The position numbers and the translations under genes were made by a program. A DNA stretch of 6,526 nucleotides. Source: Candidatus Galloscillospira excrementavium (GTDB taxonomy: Bacteria; Bacillota; Clostridia; Oscillospirales; Oscillospiraceae). Positions 1 to 4,656 of this stretch are shown here, one piece after another; the stretch's first letter is position 1, and each line of letters begins with the position of its first letter. The stretch is from assembly GCA_018711785.1 (NCBI GenBank), contig DVHW01000055.1:1-6526 (forward strand), read 5' to 3'. The notes beneath the pieces are model-generated. The model was not told the origin of the DNA. It saw only the letters and a program-made list of their open reading frames with translations, and made no database searches.

Positions 1-10
1 AGAGTTCTCT

Positions 11-24
11 GAGGCGCCGGCCTC
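11..24. repeat. Short hairpin downstream of the ribbon-helix-helix gene
   Basis: A 5-bp inverted repeat (GAGGC, loop GCCG, GCCTC) lies about 30 nt past the stop of the minus-strand gene at 53-238. No T-run follows on either strand, so it is at best a weak transcript end. The rest of positions 1-52 shows nothing recognisable. Confidence 0.25.
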
Positions 25-52
25 TGCATCATTTGGAATGGCCGGGGCAGGT

Positions 53-238
53 CTAGCCCTGGCCCTCCTCCTCCCGGAGGTTCTCCAGGGCCACCTTGGT
101 GGCCTCGATGACAAAGGCGGAGAAGGTGACCTCGGTTCCCCGGATGGCCTCTTCCACCTGCTCAATGACATCGTTGGGAAAGCGTATATTCTTCTGTGTG
201 GTCTTGGGGACTGCGGGGAGCTTGAATTTTCTGGACAT
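53..238 (-). CDS. Ribbon-helix-helix DNA-binding protein, YlcI/YnfO-like (61 aa)
   Basis: Small predicted transcriptional regulator. Residues 14-20 (TQKNIRF) look like the beta-ribbon that inserts into the DNA major groove. Residues 22-33 form helix A, and residues 38-56 (starting TFSAFVIEA) form helix B. The pattern KNIRFP...FSAFVIEA resembles the YlcI/YnfO (DUF3950) type of ribbon-helix-helix proteins, and about 60 residues is normal for such a fold. The N-terminal 13 residues are basic and the C-terminus is acidic (REEEG). The start is supported by GGTGAT at 242-247, 3 nt from the ATG; this matches the outer part of the anti-Shine-Dalgarno site. The gene is divergent from the orphan gene at 349-549. 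A perfect inverted repeat (251-279) lies 13 bp upstream of the start, where an autoregulatory operator would sit. It could also be an antitoxin, but no toxin gene follows it within the window. The fold call is fairly firm; the target is inference. Confidence 0.75.
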   Translation of the reverse strand: MSRKFKLPAVPKTTQKNIRFPNDVIEQVEEAIRGTEVTFSAFVIEATKVALENLREEEGQG

Positions 239-250
239 ACTATCACCACA

Positions 251-279
251 CTACACAATCTGTACTTTACATTGTGTAG
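251..279. promoter_or_regulatory. Probable operator: 9-bp perfect inverted repeat, 11-bp spacer
   Basis: CTACACAAT (251-259) and ATTGTGTAG (271-279) are exact reverse complements separated by 11 bp. The half-site centres are therefore 20 bp apart, about two helical turns. The site lies between two divergent genes, one of which encodes a ribbon-helix-helix protein. It overlaps the -35 box and spacer of the predicted plus-strand promoter and lies between the predicted minus-strand start point and the regulator's ribosome-binding site. Binding here could repress both genes. The repeat is seen directly; its binding by the neighbouring protein is inferred. Confidence 0.6.
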
Positions 280-294
280 CGAGATGTGTATTAT
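266..294 (+). promoter_or_regulatory. Predicted sigmaA promoter for the 66-aa orphan gene
   Basis: TTTACA (266-271) is followed after 17 bp by TATTAT (289-294). Each hexamer matches the consensus at 5 of 6 positions. Transcription would start near 301 and give a leader of about 48 nt. The -35 box and spacer overlap the inverted repeat at 251-279. Confidence 0.6.
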
Positions 295-318
295 TTATGC
301 ATAACGATTTACTATTAA
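290..318 (-). promoter_or_regulatory. Possible promoter for the ribbon-helix-helix gene
   Basis: On the minus strand, TTAATA (318-313) precedes AATAAT (295-290) with a 17-bp spacer, matching consensus at 4/6 and 5/6 positions. Its -10 box overlaps the -10 box of the opposing plus-strand promoter, so the two could not be used at the same time. This AT-rich stretch offers several weaker alternatives, so confidence is modest. Confidence 0.35.
295..304. repeat. 10-bp perfect palindrome in the divergent control region
   Basis: TTATGCATAA reads the same on both strands. It lies just downstream of the plus-strand -10 box, about where transcription of the orphan gene would start. It may be a binding site, but palindromes this short arise readily in AT-rich DNA. 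Confidence 0.4.
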
Positions 319-324
319 ATAGTA
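310..324. repeat. 15-bp palindrome (two 7-bp arms around one base)
   Basis: TACTATT-A-AATAGTA is a perfect dyad in the leader of the orphan gene. It also overlaps the candidate -35 box of the minus-strand promoter. Together with the neighbouring dyads it suggests a crowded control region. Confidence 0.45.
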
Positions 325-350
325 TAGCAATATAGGGGCGATAGCAATAT
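324..350. repeat. Direct repeat of ATAGCAATAT (324-333 and 341-350)
   Basis: Two identical 10-bp copies start 17 bp apart and flank the GGGG-containing ribosome-binding site of the orphan gene. The second copy runs into its ATG at 349. Such a layout could let a protein or an RNA structure affect translation start, or it may be a local duplication. Confidence 0.4.
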
Positions 351-549
351 GAAACAGCTGGATATTATGTTGGCCAATCTGATTCGAAATGGCAGGGTGA
401 CGGTGGACATCCCGGGCATTGAGCACATTGAGGCGGCCTTTCGGCAGGAGAGCCGCCGGATGCTGGAGGCGGTGGAGGCGGTCGTGTTCAGCGAGGAGAT
501 GGCCGACGGGGAGAAAATCGCCCGCCTGAAGGAGCTGCTGGGCCGCTAG
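349..549 (+). CDS. Orphan small protein of unknown function (66 aa)
   Basis: I do not recognise a family. The protein has no signal peptide or membrane segment and no cysteine. Residues 1-13 could form an amphipathic helix. Residues 14-23 (NGRVTVDIPG) look like a beta strand ending in a turn. The rest looks like charged helix rich in Glu and Arg (about residues 24-50 and 53-64), which suggests a small protein that binds a partner. The start ATG follows AGGGG at 334-338 with 10-nt spacing and a promoter with near-consensus boxes, so the gene is likely real. It is divergent from the ribbon-helix-helix gene and shares its control region, so co-regulation is plausible. A role as toxin, modulator or phage-derived protein cannot be told from sequence alone. 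Confidence 0.6.
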   Translation: MKQLDIMLANLIRNGRVTVDIPGIEHIEAAFRQESRRMLEAVEAVVFSEEMADGEKIARLKELLGR

Positions 550-587
550 CACGCCCCGCGCCCGCAGGAGCAAAATGCCTCGCAGAG

Positions 588-607
588 TTCGCGTCCGCAG
601 ACGCGAA
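588..607. repeat. Hairpin, 8-bp perfect stem, 4-nt loop
   Basis: TTCGCGTC and GACGCGAA pair around the loop CGCA. It begins 38 nt after the stop of the orphan gene. It is followed by AT-rich DNA but not by a T-run, so it is only a weak candidate for that gene's transcript end. Confidence 0.5.
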
Positions 608-621
608 TAAATTGTAAATCG

Positions 622-654
622 GTTTTTCGCCGCGACATGTGCGTGGTGAAAAAC
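622..654. repeat. Hairpin, 13-bp stem with T-tract and A-tract at the base
   Basis: Positions 622-634 pair with 642-654, with two G-T wobbles. The base of the stem is TTTTT paired with AAAAA. The T-tract comes first on both strands, which is opposite to the order in an intrinsic terminator (stem, then T-tract). A terminator role is therefore doubtful. Confidence 0.45.
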
Positions 655-709
655 ACTTCTCGGCGTGCCAGTGTGAGTTTTGCCCGTCCCCCGCAAGGGC
701 ATTCGGGGC

Positions 710-740
710 CCCCACGCAAACCCCTGTGGTTTGCGTGGGG
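710..740. repeat. Hairpin, 13-bp perfect stem, 5-nt loop
   Basis: CCCCACGCAAACC (710-722) pairs exactly with 728-740 around the loop CCTGT. This is the longest perfect stem in the gene-free stretch. Confidence 0.6.
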
Positions 741-765
741 AGAGGAGAAGCGGCGGAGCGAGTGA

Positions 766-787
766 GCCCTGCCGCGGACGGCAGGGC
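766..787. repeat. Hairpin, 9-bp perfect stem, 4-nt loop
   Basis: GCCCTGCCG (766-774) pairs with CGGCAGGGC (779-787) around CGGA. Confidence 0.55.
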
Positions 788-841
788 GAAGGATACGGAG
801 CCCGCGACGACGATGTGCGCTGCCGCACGCCGCAATCCCCC

Positions 842-867
842 TCGCCCAAGTGCTCGCACTTGGGCGA
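842..867. repeat. Hairpin immediately after recR, 11-bp perfect stem
   Basis: TCGCCCAAGTG (842-852) pairs with CACTTGGGCGA (857-867) around CTCG. It lies 2 nt past the recR stop codon. On the recR strand it is followed by a G-run rather than a T-run, so it is not a textbook terminator, though it may still stabilise or end the rpe-recR message. Confidence 0.55.
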
Positions 868-869
868 AA

Positions 870-1472
870 TCACATTTCCCTTCTCCCCTCCAGCGCCCGC
901 ATCAGCGTGGCGTCGTCGGCGTACTCCAGGTGGCTGCCCACCGGGATGCCGTAGGCCAGGCGGGTGACCTTCACCTGGAAGGGCTTTAAGAGCCGGGAGA
1001 GGTACATGGCGGTGGCCTCCCCCTCGGTGTCCGGGTTGGTGGCCATGATGACCTCCTTGACCTCCCCGCCCGCCACCCGGTCCACCAGGGACTTGATGTG
1101 CAAATCGTCGGGCCCCACGTGGTTCATGGGGGAGATGACCCCGTGGAGCACGTGGTAGAGCCCCTGGTACTCCCGGGAGCGCTCCATGGCCACCACGTCC
1201 TTGGGGTCGGCCACCACGCAGATGACCGAGCGGTCCCGCTTGGGGCTCTGGCAGATGGGGCAAAGCCCCTCCCCCTCGGCGAAGTTCTGGCACACGGGGC
1301 AGAAGTGGATGGCGGACTTGGCCGTTGTGATGGCCCCGGCAAAGGCGGCGGCGTCCTCCTCCGGCAGGGAGAGGACGTAAAAGGCCAGGCGCTGGGCGCT
1401 CTTGCGGCCCACGCCGGGCAGGCGGGCGAACTGCTCTACCAGCCGCTCCAGGGCGGGGGGGAAGGAATCCAT
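870..1472 (-). CDS. recR: Recombination mediator protein RecR
   Basis: RecR works in the cytoplasm with RecO (and RecF) to load RecA onto single-stranded DNA gaps during recombinational repair. The 200-residue length is standard. A helix-hairpin-helix segment (LPGVGRKSAQRLAF, residues 18-31) binds DNA. A four-cysteine zinc finger follows (C58, C61, C71, C74). The Toprim domain starts near residue 80 and contains the family block GLYHVLHGVISPMNHVGPDD (104-123). The C-terminal tail ending EYADDATLMRALEGRRE is typical of Firmicutes RecR. The start is the ATG at 1472, with GGAGG at 1481-1485 spaced 8 nt away; the open frame continues upstream into the rpe region only as an artefact. It follows rpe by 44 bp, so the two are probably co-transcribed. 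In most Firmicutes recR sits with dnaX and ebfC, which are not adjacent here. Confidence 0.96.
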   Translation of the reverse strand: MDSFPPALERLVEQFARLPGVGRKSAQRLAFYVLSLPEEDAAAFAGAITTAKSAIHFCPVCQNFAEGEGLCPICQSPKRDRSVICVVADPKDVVAMERSREYQGLYHVLHGVISPMNHVGPDDLHIKSLVDRVAGGEVKEVIMATNPDTEGEATAMYLSRLLKPFQVKVTRLAYGIPVGSHLEYADDATLMRALEGRREM

Positions 1473-1516
1473 AGACAAGACCTCCGGGAGAGTGTTGTGG
1501 GATGGGGGGCGGACGC

Positions 1517-2173
1517 TTACTCCTGGCCCGCCCGGCGCAGGGCGGCAATGGCGGCGGCGGGGTCGCTGTCGCCGTAGACCGCGCTGCCCGCCACCAGCAC
1601 ATTGGCCCCGGCCCGCACCGCCTGGGCGGCGGTGCGGGAATTGATGCCGCCGTCCACCTCCAGCTCGCAGGCGGGGTTGTAGCGCTCGATGAGGGCGCGG
1701 ACCTGGCGGATGGTGTCCAGCTGGGGCTCCAGGAAGCTCTGGCCGCCGAAGCCGGGCTCCACCGTCATCACCAGCACCAGGTCCAGCTCGGGCAGATAGG
1801 GGAGGATGGCCTCCGCCTTGGTGATGGGCCGCAGGGCCACCGCCTTCTTCACCCCGCACTCCCCCATGAGCCGCAGGGCCTCGGCGATGTGGTCGGGGTG
1901 GTCGGCCTCCAGGTGGACGGAGAGCAGGTCGGCCCCCGCCTGGGCGAAGGCCTCCACATACCGCACCGGCTTTTCGATCATCAGGTGCACGTCCAGAAAC
2001 ATGCCGGTGCACTTGCGGATGGACTTGACCACCGGCACGCCGATGGTGAGGTTCGGCACGAAGGCGCCGTCCATCACGTCCACGTGGAGGTAGTCGGCGG
2101 AGGACACCCGGCGGATGTCCCGCTCCAGATTGACAAAATCGGCCGAGAGGATGGAGGGCGCAATTTTAATCAT
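1517..2173 (-). CDS. rpe: Ribulose-phosphate 3-epimerase
   Basis: Interconverts D-ribulose 5-phosphate and D-xylulose 5-phosphate in the non-oxidative pentose phosphate pathway, in the cytoplasm. The TIM-barrel markers are all present: KIAPSILSADF (3-13), the metal and catalytic motif HVDVMDG (30-36; H30, D32), DVHLMI (61-66; H63), the phosphate-loop motif MTVEPGFGGQSF (136-147), and VDGGIN (173-178; catalytic D174), followed by AGSAVYG. The length of 218 residues fits the family. I choose the ATG at 2173 rather than the one at 2185, because the latter overlaps the only ribosome-binding site and would add MCEK before the usual family start. recR follows 44 bp downstream. No convincing promoter is seen in the gap upstream. 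Confidence 0.95.
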   Translation of the reverse strand: MIKIAPSILSADFVNLERDIRRVSSADYLHVDVMDGAFVPNLTIGVPVVKSIRKCTGMFLDVHLMIEKPVRYVEAFAQAGADLLSVHLEADHPDHIAEALRLMGECGVKKAVALRPITKAEAILPYLPELDLVLVMTVEPGFGGQSFLEPQLDTIRQVRALIERYNPACELEVDGGINSRTAAQAVRAGANVLVAGSAVYGDSDPAAAIAALRRAGQE

Positions 2174-2184
2174 CTTTTCACACA

Positions 2185-2190
2185 TCCTTT
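2185..2190 (-). promoter_or_regulatory. Ribosome-binding site that decides the rpe start
   Basis: On the minus strand AAAGGA is followed by 11 nt and then the ATG at 2173. The alternative ATG at 2185 begins inside this site and has no purine-rich site in front of it. Confidence 0.6.
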
Positions 2191-2209
2191 AGGAAGGTTA
2201 TAACAAATT

Positions 2210-2233
2210 CCGGTATACTCAGAGCCGTACCGG
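2210..2233. repeat. 6-bp inverted repeat upstream of rpe
   Basis: CCGGTA (2210-2215) and TACCGG (2228-2233) are reverse complements separated by 12 nt. They lie about 25 bp upstream of the rpe ribosome-binding site. This may be an operator or a leader stem; the arms are short enough for chance. Confidence 0.3.
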
Positions 2234-2289
2234 CCCGGCGGGGGGAGACACCCACGCCCTGTCCCCCACATAGGATACGTCAGCGGAAA

Positions 2290-2308
2290 GGCGGGGGAGT
2301 CCCCCGCC
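2290..2308. repeat. Hairpin, 8-bp GC stem, 3-nt loop, between ilvA and rpe
   Basis: GGCGGGGG pairs with CCCCCGCC around AGT. It belongs to the GC-rich gap at 2174-2455, which holds no gene that I can support. No T-run follows on either strand. Confidence 0.45.
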
Positions 2309-2391
2309 GCAGCTCCGGGGCGGCGCGGCCCTCCCCCGGCGAACTCCCATCGGCCCAGGCTCCGCCGCCGGAGAACAACCGCTTTCAGATA

Positions 2392-2426
2392 GCCGCCCGC
2401 CGGGACCTGTGGCCCCGGCGGGCGGC
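2392..2426 (-). terminator. Strong hairpin downstream of the threonine ammonia-lyase gene, possible terminator
   Basis: A 13-bp perfect GC stem (2392-2404 with 2414-2426) stands about 30 nt past the stop codon; inside its loop two more G-C pairs can form. On the minus strand it is followed by TATCTG, so there is no clean U-tract. It is well placed to end or protect this transcript, but it is not a classical intrinsic terminator. A 5-bp stem at 2442-2456 overlaps the stop codon. Confidence 0.4.
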
Positions 2427-2455
2427 AGTGAGCGGCAGAACAGGGGACAGGCCCC

Positions 2456-3676
2456 TCAGCTGTAAAAGTCGCCGGTGCCCACCTCGCGGGCGTCGTACCC
2501 GGCCTCCCGCATGGCCTGGAGTATGCTGGCCTTGTGGCTGTGGCCGAAGGCCTCCAGGGTCACCCGCAGCTCCACGCCGCTCTGGCGGTTGATGTTGACG
2601 AACTGGTTGTGCTCCAGCTTGATGATGTTGCCGTTCTCCCGGGCCACGATGCCGGCCACCCGCAGCAGCTCGCCGGGCCGGTCGGGCAGCTGGACCGAGA
2701 AGGTGAACACCCGACCACGGTTGATGAGCCCGTGCTGCACCAGGCTGGCCACGGTGATGACGTCCATGTTGCCGCCGGAGAGGACGGCCGCCACATTCTT
2801 GCCCCTGCAGTCCAGGTGGCTCAGGGCGGCGATGGGGAGCAGGCCGGAGTTCTCCACGATCATCTTGTGCTTCTCCATCATGTCCAGGAAGGCGTCCACC
2901 AGCTCCCGGTCGTCGATGGTGAGGATGTCGTCCACATTCTTCTGGATGTAGGGGAACACCAGGTCCCCGGGGGTCTTGACGGCCACGCCGTCGGCGATGG
3001 TCTCCACCTTGGGCAGGGTGACCACGTGGCCCGCCTCGATGCTGGCCTTCATGGAGGCCGCGCCGGTGGGCTCCACGCCGAGGACGGTCACCTGGGGCTT
3101 GAGGAGCTTGGCCAGGGTGGCCACGCCGGCGGCCAGCCCGCCGCCGCCGATGGGCACCAGGATCACGTCCACATCGGGCAGGGACTGGAAGATCTCATAG
3201 GCGATGGTGCCCTGGCCGGTGGCCACGTCCAGGTCGTTGAAGGGCGGGATGTAGGTCAGGCCCTGCTCTTCCACCAGCTCTCCGGCCTTCTGGGCGGCGT
3301 CGTCAAAGGTCTCTCCGTGGAGGATGACCTTGGCCCCCAGGTCCTTGGTGTTGTTGACCTTCACCAGGGGGGTGGTGGTGGGCATGACGATGGTGGCGCT
3401 GACCCCGGCGTGCCGGGCCGCGTAGGCCACGCCCTGGGCGTGGTTGCCCGCCGAGGCGGTGACCAGGCCGTGGGCCTTCTGCTCCTCGGTCAGAGTGCTG
3501 ATTTTATAGTAGGCGCCCCGGATCTTGTACGCGCCGGTGACCTGCATGTTCTCCGGCTTGAGGTAGACGTTGTTCCCCGTGGCCTTGGAAAAGGCGGCGG
3601 AGTGGACCAGGTCGGTGTGGTTGATGACCCCCGCGAGCACGCTCCGGGCGGCCTTGAAATCTTCCAGTGTCATCAT
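2456..3676 (-). CDS. ilvA: Threonine ammonia-lyase with C-terminal ACT domain
   Basis: PLP-dependent enzyme that converts L-threonine to 2-oxobutanoate and ammonia, either for isoleucine synthesis or for threonine breakdown. At 406 residues it matches the ACT-containing form common in Clostridia, shorter than the roughly 514-residue E. coli IlvA. PLP-fold signatures: TGAYKIRGA with the Schiff-base lysine K51 (Tyr at the position often Phe), SAGNHAQG (75-82), GQGTIAYE (154-161), the phosphate-binding GGGGLAAG (177-184) and VLSGGN (298-303). An ACT-like regulatory domain spans about 323-400 and begins VFTFSVQLPDRPGEL. The start is the first of two tandem ATGs, with GAAGG at 3687-3691 spaced 10 nt away. 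A strong dedicated promoter lies upstream. Whether the role is biosynthetic (ilvA) or catabolic (tdcB-like) cannot be settled here, so the symbol is provisional. Confidence 0.93.
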   Translation of the reverse strand: MMTLEDFKAARSVLAGVINHTDLVHSAAFSKATGNNVYLKPENMQVTGAYKIRGAYYKISTLTEEQKAHGLVTASAGNHAQGVAYAARHAGVSATIVMPTTTPLVKVNNTKDLGAKVILHGETFDDAAQKAGELVEEQGLTYIPPFNDLDVATGQGTIAYEIFQSLPDVDVILVPIGGGGLAAGVATLAKLLKPQVTVLGVEPTGAASMKASIEAGHVVTLPKVETIADGVAVKTPGDLVFPYIQKNVDDILTIDDRELVDAFLDMMEKHKMIVENSGLLPIAALSHLDCRGKNVAAVLSGGNMDVITVASLVQHGLINRGRVFTFSVQLPDRPGELLRVAGIVARENGNIIKLEHNQFVNINRQSGVELRVTLEAFGHSHKASILQAMREAGYDAREVGTGDFYS

Positions 3677-3733
3677 GGGTGAAAAGCCTTCTTTCTGGGC
3701 GCTCCCGAAGGGTGCAGGAGAGCGGTTCTCTTT

Positions 3734-3762
3734 ATTTTAATGAATTTCCTAGGTAATGTCAA
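3734..3762 (-). promoter_or_regulatory. Strong sigmaA promoter for the threonine ammonia-lyase gene
   Basis: On the minus strand a perfect TTGACA (3762-3757) is followed after 17 bp by TAAAAT (3739-3734), which matches 5 of 6 positions. The start point would be near 3727, giving a leader of about 50 nt. A small hairpin (3700-3704 with 3720-3724) forms in this leader, but there is no room for a T-box and no known riboswitch is recognisable. Confidence 0.8.
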
Positions 3763-3769
3763 CGAGTTC

Positions 3770-3799
3770 TTGACACCCGAGCCGTCGGGGCGGTATTAT
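3770..3799 (+). promoter_or_regulatory. Strong sigmaA promoter for the xpaC-telA-TPM operon
   Basis: A perfect TTGACA (3770-3775) is followed after 18 bp by TATTAT (3794-3799), which matches 5 of 6 positions. Transcription would start near 3806, about 35 nt before the xpaC ATG. The spacer contains a dyad (CCCGA 3776-3780, TCGGG 3785-3789). The -35 box lies 7 bp from that of the opposing promoter. Confidence 0.8.
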
Positions 3800-3840
3800 G
3801 GTAGCAGGAGTAAGAAACAGGAGCGAGAAGGAGCAAGAGC

Positions 3841-4566
3841 ATGGCAAAAATGGTCAAAAAATCGGTGATTCCCTTCTATCTGGCGGCGGCGGTGTGGCTG
3901 GTGTGGGCGCTGGCCTTCTCCCTCTACCGCGTGTCGGACTACGTGCTGTGCGCCGTGGTCTCGGTCATCGTGTTCATTTTGGGCAAGGCCATCTTCCCGG
4001 ACAAGACCTATGCCCTGCCCGATCCGCCCGGACAGGAGAAGACGGCCAAGGCGGGACCGGAGGCAAAGGCGGAGCCAAAGGCAGCGGCAGAGCCGGAGCC
4101 CAAGCCCAAGCGCCCCTCCACCGGGGACGCGGAGCTGGACAAGATCCTGGACGAGCGGGACATGGCCATCTCCGAGATGCGCCGGCTCAACGACGCCATT
4201 GCGGACGAGAAGATCTCCGCCCAGATCGACCACCTGGAGGACGTGACGGGGAAGATCATCGACCACGTGGTGGAGCACCCCCAGAAGAAGAGCCAGATCA
4301 CCCGCTTCCTCAACTACTACCTGCCCACCACCCTGAAGCTCCTCAACGCCTATGACCGCATGGACGCGGCGGGCATCTCGGGGGTGAATATCGACGGCAC
4401 CAAGGGCAAGATCGAGACCATGATGGACACGGTGGTGGCCGCCTTTGACAAGCAGCTGGACGCCCTGTTCGGCGACGTGGCCCTGGACATCTCCACCGAC
4501 ATCACCGTGATGGAGAACCTGCTGGCCCAGGAGGGCCTGAGCGGCGGCCTGACGGCGGAGAGCTGA
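3841..4566 (+). CDS. xpaC: XpaC-family membrane protein (5-bromo-4-chloroindolyl phosphate hydrolysis family)
   Basis: Two membrane helices near the N-terminus (about residues 10-28 and 33-52) form a hairpin, with the basic MAKMVKK on the cytoplasmic side. A linker of about 35 residues rich in Ala, Glu, Lys and Pro follows (about 58-92). A mainly helical soluble domain runs from about 96 to 235 and includes RFLNYYLPTTLKLLNAY (155-171), a signature-like block of the XpaC family. Because both ends are cytoplasmic in a two-helix hairpin, the domain should be cytoplasmic. The name comes from the B. subtilis XpaC phenotype; true phosphatase activity is not established and no catalytic motif is visible. 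The start has AAGGAG at 3828-3833 with 7-nt spacing. It is first in an operon with telA (90 bp downstream) and the TPM gene. The XpaC-TelA pairing is common in Firmicutes and supports the call. Confidence 0.85.
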   Translation: MAKMVKKSVIPFYLAAAVWLVWALAFSLYRVSDYVLCAVVSVIVFILGKAIFPDKTYALPDPPGQEKTAKAGPEAKAEPKAAAEPEPKPKRPSTGDAELDKILDERDMAISEMRRLNDAIADEKISAQIDHLEDVTGKIIDHVVEHPQKKSQITRFLNYYLPTTLKLLNAYDRMDAAGISGVNIDGTKGKIETMMDTVVAAFDKQLDALFGDVALDISTDITVMENLLAQEGLSGGLTAES

Positions 4567-4596
4567 TGACGGCCCGGCAGGGCGGCGGATCGAAAC

Positions 4597-4610
4597 ACAC
4601 ATAACACATA
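4597..4610. repeat. Tandem 7-bp duplication (ACACATA twice) in the xpaC-telA gap
   Basis: Two exact copies lie back to back in the AT-rich part of the 90-bp gap. The downstream bases include CATAAT, which resembles a -10 box, but no matching -35 is visible, so an internal promoter is not supported. Confidence 0.3.
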
Positions 4611-4656
4611 ATTTCAGATGTGAGATGCTGAGAAATAAAAGTAGGAGGACTACGTT

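Larger units (their letters stand above)
550..869. repeat. Gene-free 320-bp stretch built of tandem strong hairpins
   Basis: This region lies between two convergent 3' ends, the orphan gene (stop at 549) and recR (stop at 870-872). It contains five clear stem-loops: 588-607, 622-654, 710-740, 766-787 and 842-867, and a weaker one at 815-828 (5-bp stem). No ribosome-binding site or family-like protein is visible, and I see no canonical terminator with a T-run. The density of perfect stems suggests a dispersed intergenic repeat, a transcript-end structure or a structured RNA. Confidence 0.6.

Noticed and set aside
622..654. Bidirectional intrinsic terminator
   Set aside because: The T-tract precedes the stem and the A-tract follows it on both strands, the reverse of what termination needs.
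488..859. 123-codon minus-strand frame in the hairpin region
   Set aside because: It overlaps the end of the orphan gene and consists of the palindromic repeat. There is no ribosome-binding site at its start. Such frames are likely to be mis-annotated as hypothetical proteins wherever the repeat occurs.
588..867. CRISPR array or integron attC sites
   Set aside because: The hairpins differ from each other in sequence and spacing, so there are no uniform repeats and spacers, and no cas or integrase gene is present.
639..989. 116-codon plus-strand frame crossing into recR
   Set aside because: It covers hairpins and then antisense recR; no recognisable protein and no start signals.
295..1602. 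435-codon minus-strand frame
   Set aside because: Pro/Gly/Arg-rich translation with no family resemblance; it runs across recR in another frame and across the hairpin region and the orphan gene.
870..2012. Long minus-strand frame of 380 codons read as one protein
   Set aside because: Only its last 200 codons look like a protein (RecR). The upstream part is the rpe gene read in another frame, and recR has its own GGAGG-supported start at 1472.
2186..2240. Promoter directly upstream of rpe
   Set aside because: TATAAC (2202-2197) and TATACC (2217-2212) on the minus strand resemble -10 boxes, but no acceptable -35 lies 16-18 bp upstream of either.
2534..3682. 382-codon plus-strand frame opposite the threonine ammonia-lyase gene
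   Set aside because: Mirror of a clear enzyme gene; the translation is His/Gly/Val-rich, typical of antisense reading in GC-rich genes.
3677..3733. T-box or other riboswitch in the threonine ammonia-lyase leader
   Set aside because: The predicted leader is only about 50 nt, with one small hairpin and no T-box sequence or antiterminator.
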